From the NCBI GenBank assembly GCA_004525685.1, contig SPBW01000075.1, positions 1-9,935 of the forward strand: DNA of 9,935 bases. The letters run 5' to 3'. The stretch comes from Candidatus Atribacteria bacterium (GTDB lineage: Bacteria; Bipolaricaulota; Bipolaricaulia; UBA7950; UBA9294). Below the pieces are notes generated by a model. That model had not been told where the DNA came from. It was given only the letters and a program-made list of their open reading frames with translations, and did no database searches. A program made the position numbers and the translations under genes. Position 1 is the first letter of the stretch. Every line of letters begins with the position of its first letter. Of the stretch, positions 5,386 to 9,935 are shown piece after piece.

Positions 5386-6429
5386 CTACGAGGGCTGGCC
5401 TAGATTCATCTTCATGATCCCAGCGTGACGACCATCCTTGATGCGCTCCAGTCCGAAAACAGGTCCTCGTGGACCTGCTGATTGGGTCAGACAAGCGTCA
5501 ATCAAGCCAAGGTCGTCGCTGCTGAGTGGCAGATCAAACAGTCTGTGTGCTTCGGCAATCCGGTGGTTGCTCCGCATGCCGATGATGGCACCTGCGACTT
5601 GCGGTTGGTCCAGTACATAGCGGCTGGCGATTGCTGCGATATTCGTGCCGTGTTTGTCGGCGATCGCTCGCAAGACCTGCAGCAGGTTCTGATATCGACT
5701 CCATCCACCGATTTCTTCGATGATCAAGCGGTATTTCGTGAGTGACCGGTTCTCGAACGGTTCCTGTGGAGGTGGCGCGTTCAGATAGCGATCCGTTAGG
5801 AATCCGCCAGCTAGCGTTCCGTAGCATAGAAGAGAGACACGGTGACTCGCGCAGTAGGTAGCCATGTCAGTAGCAGGGCGACGATCTAGAACGGAGTACT
5901 GCACTTGGTTGGATACCACAGGTACGCCGGCGTCGAGGATTTCCGACAAATGTGCGACGTCGAAGTTGGTGACCCCGATGTGGCGAACCTTGCCTTGCAG
6001 TCGCAGATTGTCGAGTGTGTGGGCAGCTTCCACGTATCCGGGAATGTCGTAATCCCACCAGTGGAACTGAACCAGGTCAAGACGCTGGATGCCGAGTCTC
6101 TGCAGGGAGCGGTCAATCACGGCCACGGTGTTCTGTGGAGTCAGCGTGGCAAGGCTATCCAGGTCGGGCACATACTTGGTGTGGATCTGGATCGGCCGTT
6201 CGTCTCGATGTGTGCGCAAGAATCTGCCGATGAGTTCTTCAACTCCTGTGTAGATGTCGGCGCAATCAAACGTGGTGATGCCCGTCTCAGCACACAGGCG
6301 CATGCCCTCGATGGCTGCTGCTTCGTCTACGCCTGCTTGATGATGCCCGACGGATAGCTGCCATCCGCCGCGAATGATTCGGGAGATCGAGTAGCCTGGC
6401 GCGAGTTCGATTCTCGGAACGTTCATCAT
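5386..6429 (-). CDS. Aldo/keto reductase
   Basis: The 347-residue protein has all four AKR catalytic residues in standard context: Asp55 and Tyr60 (FDCADIYTG), Lys85 (IHTKY) and His123 (VQFHWWD). The (beta/alpha)8 landmarks GKVRHIGVTNF (about 146-156) and the C-terminal GAIIGMRSNHRIAEA NADPH-phosphate segment are also present. It would be a cytosolic NADPH-dependent carbonyl reductase; within the AKR family such single genes act on sugars, methylglyoxal or other aldehydes, and the substrate is not predictable. Length is normal. The ATG at 6429 is followed at once by a second ATG; AAGGG (6437-6441) lies 7 nt before the first. It lies upstream of the ArsR/MFS operon on the same strand, but the strong promoter at 5336-5363 lies between, so they are probably separate units. 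No terminator is visible after its stop. Confidence 0.93.
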   Translation of the reverse strand: MMNVPRIELAPGYSISRIIRGGWQLSVGHHQAGVDEAAAIEGMRLCAETGITTFDCADIYTGVEELIGRFLRTHRDERPIQIHTKYVPDLDSLATLTPQNTVAVIDRSLQRLGIQRLDLVQFHWWDYDIPGYVEAAHTLDNLRLQGKVRHIGVTNFDVAHLSEILDAGVPVVSNQVQYSVLDRRPATDMATYCASHRVSLLCYGTLAGGFLTDRYLNAPPPQEPFENRSLTKYRLIIEEIGGWSRYQNLLQVLRAIADKHGTNIAAIASRYVLDQPQVAGAIIGMRSNHRIAEAHRLFDLPLSSDDLGLIDACLTQSAGPRGPVFGLERIKDGRHAGIMKMNLGQPS

Positions 6430-6450
6430 TCACCAACCCTTGTCAGCTAG

Positions 6451-6479
6451 ATTGTGCCAGGTCAGGAAGACGATACCAA
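6451..6479 (-). promoter_or_regulatory. Possible promoter of the aldo/keto reductase gene
   Basis: On the minus strand TTGGTA (6479-6474) lies exactly 17 nt before CACAAT (6456-6451), each matching four of six consensus bases. Transcription would begin about 15 nt before the ATG at 6429. Confidence 0.35.
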
Positions 6480-6554
6480 GGATGCGATCTTGCGGAGAGG
6501 GCTTCAAGACGGATACGGGAGGAAGCCGGGGCTGCGAAGACGATCTCCATCTTG

Positions 6555-6580
6555 TATGCTGACCTCGGTGCTTGGGAGGT
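6555..6580 (+). promoter_or_regulatory. -10-like element and ribosome site setting the YdeI-like start
   Basis: TATGCT at 6555-6560 could be a -10 box, though no good -35 is seen at the right distance. GGGAGGT at 6574-6580 lies 4 nt before the GTG at 6585 and decides that start. The alternative TTG at 6552 lies upstream of this site and has no ribosome signal of its own. Confidence 0.35.
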
Positions 6581-6584
6581 TCCG

Positions 6585-7157
6585 GTGAAGACCCTACACG
6601 TTGAGACAAGACGGCTCTGGCGTGACTGGTTGGGTGAACATCACGCGACTGACGACGAGATTTGGCTCATCTTCTTCAAGACACACACAGAAGAGCGCTC
6701 CGTAGACTACGGCGAAGCCGTCGAAGAGGCGCTCTGCTTTGGATGGATCGACAGTCTTATCAAGCGAATCGATGCGGATCGATATGCTCGCAAGTTTACG
6801 CCGCGTCGAGCGGGCAGCGTCTGGTCCGAAACGAACAAGAAGCGCGCTGAGCAAGCGATTGCCGCTGGTCTGATGACTGGCTCGGGGCTGATCTTCGTCA
6901 GCGAGGCCAAAGCGTCCGGCGAGTGGGATCAACAACGTCAGCGCCCGTCGATGTCCACCGACACCCTCCCGCAGGAGCTTCAGGAGGCGCTTGCGGCGCA
7001 GCCCGAGGCCGCCGAAATGTTTCATGCACTGGCGCCCACGTATCAGAAGCAGTACATCTTATGGATTGCCACAGCAAAACGACCTGAGACGAGGACGCGG
7101 CGAACGGCTGAAGCTGTGGAGAAGTTGAAGCGCGGAGAGAGATTGGGGCTGAAATAG
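6585..7157 (+). CDS. YdeI/OmpD-associated family protein
   Basis: The 190-residue protein shows the family's core motif from about residue 47: EEALCFGWIDSLIKRID, then YARKFTPRRAGSVWSETNKKRAEQ. The aromatic/basic FTPRR..S.WS..N..R signature is diagnostic of the YdeI or OmpD-associated proteins (PF13376 and relatives). Some members have been linked to bacteriocin or antimicrobial-peptide tolerance; the molecular activity is unknown. The C-terminal part (from about 135) has the usual helical tail with YQKQYILWIATAKRPETR.RR, seen at the end of these proteins. The start is GTG, set by GGGAGGT at 4 nt; a frame-open TTG 33 nt upstream is less likely. The peptidase gene follows 27 bp later on the same strand, so they are likely cotranscribed. 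Divergent from the aldo/keto reductase. Confidence 0.88.
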   Translation: MKTLHVETRRLWRDWLGEHHATDDEIWLIFFKTHTEERSVDYGEAVEEALCFGWIDSLIKRIDADRYARKFTPRRAGSVWSETNKKRAEQAIAAGLMTGSGLIFVSEAKASGEWDQQRQRPSMSTDTLPQELQEALAAQPEAAEMFHALAPTYQKQYILWIATAKRPETRTRRTAEAVEKLKRGERLGLK

Positions 7158-7184
7158 AGTCGCACCGATCAACAAGGAGACGTC

Positions 7185-7799
7185 ATGAAGTTGCTCGTCA
7201 CCGGATACCCACCCTTTGATGCATTCCCATTGAACTCGACGCATCAATTGATCGAGTCGATGAAGGCCGACTTGCCGCGTGAACTGACTGGTTCGCGCGC
7301 GTCGATCGCTTTTGAGATCGTCGATTTCGACAACACGGATTCGGCTTCACAACAGACGACGATGCTTGAGAGCTATCGCCGAGTGATGACGTTGCATCGA
7401 CCGGATATCTGCCTGTTCTGTGGCCAGGCGGCGGCACGATCCCTGGTGACATTGGAAACGATCGCGATCAACATCTTCAAGGGGGCGATCATTGATCCTG
7501 AAGGACCAGCAGCCTATTGGGCAACGCTGCCGAGACAGGAGAAGCTTGTCGAAAGTCTGCGCAAAGCAGACATACCGGCCAAGCTCTCCTACCACGCAGG
7601 GACTCACTTGTGTAACCACATTCTCTACACCGCACTGCGTGAAGCTGAGCAAACCGGCAGCGACGTGAGGGCGGGATTCATGCATCTTCCCATGACTGCG
7701 ACGCAAGTGATCGCCTGTGACGAGAATCGGCCGTTCGTGCCGCTTGAGATGACTCGAAGAGCGCTCACGATGGTCATTCAACAGCTGCTTTCTTCTTAA
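7185..7799 (+). CDS. Pyroglutamyl-peptidase I-like cysteine peptidase (C15)
   Basis: The 204-residue protein matches peptidase family C15. The catalytic triad is present in context: Glu91 (VTLETIAIN), Cys143 (HAGTHLCNHILY) and His167 (AGFMHLPM), with spacing close to that of the known enzyme (about 81, 144, 168). The enzyme removes N-terminal pyroglutamate from peptides in the cytosol. The N-terminal GFEPFGG..NPS consensus is changed to GYPPFDAFPLNST, and the family's GLAGGR-like loop is GQAAARS, so it is a divergent member and its substrate may differ. AAGGAGA (7174-7180) gives a clean ATG start. It follows the YdeI-like gene by 27 bp, probably in one operon; the two have no obvious joint function. 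A palindromic CTTCTTAAGAAG spans its stop codon, but no T-run follows. Confidence 0.88.
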   Translation: MKLLVTGYPPFDAFPLNSTHQLIESMKADLPRELTGSRASIAFEIVDFDNTDSASQQTTMLESYRRVMTLHRPDICLFCGQAAARSLVTLETIAINIFKGAIIDPEGPAAYWATLPRQEKLVESLRKADIPAKLSYHAGTHLCNHILYTALREAEQTGSDVRAGFMHLPMTATQVIACDENRPFVPLEMTRRALTMVIQQLLSS

Positions 7800-7839
7800 G
7801 AAGGCAGCGCATGCAGGGAGGATATGGCTATCGGATGCT

Positions 7840-7869
7840 CCATGAGTGAACGAGATGGAACGCTCATGG
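7840..7869 (+). repeat. Leader stem-loop ahead of the VIT-like gene
   Basis: CCATGAGTG (7840-7848) pairs with CGCTCATGG (7861-7869), nine pairs including one wobble, around a 12-nt loop. It lies between the peptidase and the membrane-protein gene, 62 bp before the latter's start. There is no T-run, so it may be a leader or processing structure rather than a terminator. Confidence 0.35.
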
Positions 7870-7930
7870 CTGCTATCGTGTGTCAAGTGTTCATGCGGTC
7901 GAGGCAAGATGTCACGGAGGAGGGATTTTG

Positions 7931-8425
7931 ATGAGTGAGAAGACGAGTATGAAAGACTCGCTACGTACTGGGGTTTCATTTGGCTTGACGTCTGCGGTAA
8001 TCACGACGTTGGGACTGATGGTTGGTCTGAACTCGGGCACTGGCTCAAGGCTCGTCGTTCTCGGCGGCATCATCACGATCGCCATTGCCGATGCCTTCTC
8101 CGATGCTCTCGGCATTCATGTTTCAGAGGAATCAGAAAACGTTCATACGACCAGGCAAATCTGGGGCGCCACCATCGCAACGTTCATGGCAAAGTTAATC
8201 TTCGCCTTGACTTTCGTTGTGCCGGTCCTTCTTCTGCCGCTCTTAACGGCCATCATTGTCAGCCTTGTGTGGGGATTGTCCATTCTTACAGTTTTGAGCT
8301 ACTTCATGGCAAAAGCCCAGGGTGAGCGACCATGGAAGATAGTTGGCGAGCATGTCATGATAGCCGTCGTTGTAATTGCCATCACCCACTGGGTTGGCGA
8401 CTGGGTGGCTACACTCGGAGCATGA
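7931..8425 (+). CDS. VIT1/CCC1-like membrane protein (putative Fe/Mn transporter)
   Basis: This 164-residue protein has about five hydrophobic segments: residues 14-33, 41-62, 77-97, 99-122 and 140-160. The end of the second, ADAFSDALGIHVSEESE (53-69), matches the conserved VIT/CCC1 stretch that usually reads ..G..S...Y....SE. Known members move Fe2+ or Mn2+ out of the cytosol. The cytosolic metal-binding helical domain normally placed between TM2 and TM3 is missing, so TM2 leads almost directly into TM3; this is a minimal form. GGAGGAGGG (7916-7924) sets the ATG at 7931; the frame is open further upstream, but that part lacks a ribosome site and protein character. Neighbouring genes do not form a tight operon with it. 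Membrane topology is clear; the transport activity is inferred from the family only. Confidence 0.7.
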   Translation: MSEKTSMKDSLRTGVSFGLTSAVITTLGLMVGLNSGTGSRLVVLGGIITIAIADAFSDALGIHVSEESENVHTTRQIWGATIATFMAKLIFALTFVVPVLLLPLLTAIIVSLVWGLSILTVLSYFMAKAQGERPWKIVGEHVMIAVVVIAITHWVGDWVATLGA

Positions 8426-8520
8426 ACCAGCACCCAACCGGCTGTACAAGAACCGCAAAAGGCGGGCGACTATGGCGTTTGCTGATTCATCATTAAACTG
8501 ACATCTCTCAAGGACTAATG

Positions 8521-8662
8521 GGGGTCAGCCCCTGGCTATGGACATGTTCTCGCGTTCCCACGGGGTATTGTAGCTTCTCGGCGTAAGGAGCAAAGAACAA
8601 ATAGTCAAGAAAATGTGTTGGAGGGATTAGGGCTACTTTGTCCTCAGTCAAGGGCCGACCCC
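8521..8662. mobile_element. MITE/REP-like element with 23-bp imperfect terminal inverted repeats
   Basis: The left end (8521-8543, beginning GGGGTCAGCCCC) and the reverse complement of the right end (8640-8662, beginning GGGGTCGGCCCT) match at 18 of 23 positions, differing at arm positions 7, 12, 15, 18 and 19. The 142-bp unit encodes no credible protein. Ends starting GGGGTC-A/G-G resemble those of non-autonomous elements mobilised by REP-associated Y1 transposases in many bacteria, by recalled resemblance. No clear target duplication is seen. It lies directly upstream of a gene of different base composition. Confidence 0.5.
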
Positions 8663-8689
8663 TTTTCTTCTCTATTTGCATACCCCAGT

Positions 8690-8731
8690 CCACCTGACCG
8701 GTGTTTCGCTACGTTTCATGCTGACAGGTGG
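8690..8731 (+). promoter_or_regulatory. Leader inverted repeat before the hemerythrin gene
   Basis: CCACCTG (8690-8696) and CAGGTGG (8725-8731) are perfect 7-bp inverted copies separated by 28 nt, ending 10 nt before the ribosome site. They could form a leader stem or a regulator site. No good -35/-10 pair was found nearby. Confidence 0.3.
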
Positions 8732-8741
8732 CTTCGCCAAA

Positions 8742-8748
8742 AAGGAGG
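8742..8748 (+). promoter_or_regulatory. Strong ribosome binding site of the hemerythrin gene
   Basis: AAGGAGG, within AAAAAGGAGGTTT, lies 7 nt before the ATG at 8756. It decides that start over the long upstream open frame beginning at 8615, most of which lies in the MITE-like element. Confidence 0.8.
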
Positions 8749-8755
8749 TTTAAAA

Positions 8756-9292
8756 ATGCAGGCACGTGGACTACTCATGATAGAACACCGTTTGATCGAG
8801 CGAATGATTACGATAATCGAAAGGACCCTGTCGCAAATCGATAAAGAAAAAAAGGTTGATCCCGTATTTGTTGACACAACAGTTGATTTTATCCGTACAT
8901 ATGCTGACAGAACTCATCACGGAAAAGAGGAGGATATTCTATTTAGAGATCTTGAGAAAAAGAATTTATCTGAAGAAGATCAACAGTTGATGAATGAACT
9001 GATCGAAGACCACGTTCTCGGAAGAAAAACTACAAAGAAACTTATTGATGCCAATACCAGTTATCGAAATGGCGATGAATCGGCCTTGGTAGAAATCGAA
9101 TCTAACCTTCGTTTATTGTCAGACTTTTACCCGAAACACATTGAAAAAGAGGACAAGGTATTTTTCCCTGCTGCCAGAAGGTATTTTTCTGAGCAGGAAG
9201 ATCAAGCCATGCTCGATGCGTTTTGGGAATTCGACAAGAAAATGATCCATGATAAATATATTTCGGTAGTCGAAGCATTTGAAAAACAATGA
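8756..9292 (+). CDS. Hemerythrin/HHE domain protein
   Basis: The 178-residue all-helical protein has the HHE metal-site pattern: His11 (MIEHRLIERM), His54 or His55 with Glu58 or Glu59 (THHGKEED), His86 (EDHVLGR) and His128 with Glu132 (HIEKED). These are the ligands of a non-haem diiron centre. HHE proteins bind O2, NO or iron in the cytosol and act as oxygen carriers, sensors or nitrosative-stress repair factors; which applies here is unknown. The first residues MQARGLLMIEHRLIERM are the usual start of the stand-alone, one-domain form, close to 180 residues. Base composition is clearly more A/T-rich (about 40% GC by eye, many AAA, GAA and ATT codons) than neighbouring genes, which suggests recent transfer. 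An excellent ribosome site supports the ATG. Confidence 0.9.
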   Translation: MQARGLLMIEHRLIERMITIIERTLSQIDKEKKVDPVFVDTTVDFIRTYADRTHHGKEEDILFRDLEKKNLSEEDQQLMNELIEDHVLGRKTTKKLIDANTSYRNGDESALVEIESNLRLLSDFYPKHIEKEDKVFFPAARRYFSEQEDQAMLDAFWEFDKKMIHDKYISVVEAFEKQ

Positions 9293-9452
9293 CGGGCCCC
9301 GAATACATATGAGCTGCCCCTTTGTCAAGAGTCGAGCTCCGAGCCATCATTATTTAATATGTAAAAATTAATGACGACAGTGAAGGAAAAGAGGGACGTC
9401 CTTAATCAGAAGAGTAGGGTAGAATAAGTAACATGATCTCGGTCTGCTGATA
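9293..9452. other. 160-bp convergent spacer, nothing recognised
   Basis: It separates the hemerythrin gene from the leftward iron-sulfur gene. It is A/T-rich around 9350-9372, with a small CATTA/TAATG inverted repeat and a GGACGTCC palindrome (9394-9401). No terminator with a T-run was found. Confidence 0.4.
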
Positions 9453-9935
9453 TTACTCAAGGTCGTCTGCCGTGGGAATCTTCGACTCACAGGGAATCCC
9501 CGTCTGGCAGAGACCGCAGGCATAGGCCTCGAAGCCGAACTGCGATTTGACGTACGGCGGGGTAACCTCCATGACGTACTTTTTGCAGCGCTCCTTGTCG
9601 TGCCCTTCTTTCGAAATGGCCTTGACGGGACATCGATCAATGCATTTCGCGCACGTTCCCTCGGAATAGAAGAGACAATACGACTGGTGCGTTTCATAGG
9701 GACGCGGTGTCGGCGGGATATCGACGCGGGCCACCACCGAGCCGCAGCGCATGGCTTTACCGCTTTGGGTGATCAGGCCGTCGGAGAGGCCGAAGGTGCC
9801 GAGACCGGAGACATAGGCGGCGTGTCGTTCCGACCAGTTTGAGGCGAACCCGTATTTCTCGGAGGTCTGCCATGCCCAGTGTTCGGACTGGACGGGTGCT
9901 ACCGCCGGTATGGCTTCATCCTTCAATCTTTCCAC
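9453..9935 (-). CDS. QueG-like 4Fe-4S protein, C-terminal part (runs off right edge)
   Basis: The frame is open from the right edge to a TAA at 9453, giving 160 visible residues; the N-terminus lies outside. SERHAAYVSGLGTFGLSDGLIT and the following GKAMRCGSVVA segment match the COG1600 (epoxyqueuosine reductase-like) fold. Cysteines at fragment positions 95, 98 and 102 (TCAKCIDRCP) are ferredoxin-type ligands, with further ones at 87, 117, 140, 143 and 149 for a second cluster. The first Cys of the usual CxxCxxCxxxCP is replaced by Glu92, and the last spacing is CxxCx5C rather than CxxCx3CP. The protein ends 11 residues later, without the C-terminal HEAT repeats of true QueG. It is thus a QueG-like paralogue found in anaerobes, not clearly the tRNA enzyme. 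It may use cobalamin, but the cobalamin domain is not visible. Confidence 0.82.
   Translation of the reverse strand: MERLKDEAIPAVAPVQSEHWAWQTSEKYGFASNWSERHAAYVSGLGTFGLSDGLITQSGKAMRCGSVVARVDIPPTPRPYETHQSYCLFYSEGTCAKCIDRCPVKAISKEGHDKERCKKYVMEVTPPYVKSQFGFEAYACGLCQTGIPCESKIPTADDLE

Larger units (their letters stand above)
8426..8755. other. 330-bp intergenic region holding a MITE-like element
   Basis: No gene is recognised. A 61-codon open frame on the minus strand (8508-8693) spans the inverted-repeat element and is best explained by that element. The region holds the 142-bp MITE-like unit and, after it, a leader inverted repeat and a strong ribosome site for the hemerythrin gene. Confidence 0.6.

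Noticed and set aside
7786..7811. CTTCTTAAGAAG palindrome flanked by GCTGC/GCAGC as a terminator of the peptidase gene
   Set aside because: The flanking arms are offset by a bulge, it overlaps the stop codon, and no T-run follows.
8508..8693. 61-codon minus-strand frame resembling a small protein
   Set aside because: It spans the inverted-repeat element end to end, so the open frame is better explained by that element; no ribosome site was seen.
9305..9333. Minus-strand TTGACA with a TATTCG 17 nt downstream, antisense to the hemerythrin gene
   Set aside because: The -10 matches only three of six bases and no product is seen downstream.

Overview
The window is bacterial chromosome of moderate GC (roughly mid-50s % by eye) that packs ten complete or nearly complete protein genes plus two that run off the edges. 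Start codons vary (ATG, GTG, TTG), and most genes have clear Shine-Dalgarno sites. No rRNA, tRNA, CRISPR array or intact transposase is visible. I cannot assign a species. The gene families here are widespread, and the mixture suggests an environmental bacterium with a history of gene acquisition.

Layout. At the left edge, the first 31 codons of an ABC transporter ATPase read leftward off the window (<1-95, minus). A NIPSNAP-family gene follows on the same strand (347-673), divergent from a small nitroreductase (827-1390, plus). After 438 bp without a gene comes a secreted protein with a CBM9/DOMON-like beta-sandwich domain (1829-2506, plus). It converges, across a hairpin-rich 341-bp spacer, on a two-gene minus-strand operon: an ArsR-type regulator with a large N-terminal domain (start 5303) whose stop codon overlaps the start of an MFS exporter (4218-2848). 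A near-consensus sigma70 promoter overlapped by a tandem 9-bp repeat precedes this operon. An aldo/keto reductase lies upstream on the same strand (6429-5386). Divergent from it is a plus-strand pair: a YdeI/OmpD-associated protein (6585-7157) and a pyroglutamyl-peptidase-like cysteine peptidase (7185-7799). Then come a minimal VIT1/CCC1-like membrane protein (7931-8425), a MITE-like inverted-repeat element (8521-8662), an AT-richer hemerythrin gene (8756-9292) and, converging from the right edge, the C-terminal part of a QueG-like iron-sulfur protein (9453->9935, minus).

Function. Most genes are single-enzyme stress or detoxification functions: nitroreductase, aldo/keto reductase, exporter with its own repressor-type regulator, and YdeI-like protein. 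The right-hand third groups metal- and oxygen-related proteins (VIT-like, hemerythrin, iron-sulfur protein). The regulator/exporter operon is the only tightly coupled functional unit. The least explained parts are the ArsR N-terminal domain with its operator, the MITE-like element next to a compositionally foreign gene, and a long imperfect palindrome upstream of the left-edge ABC gene.
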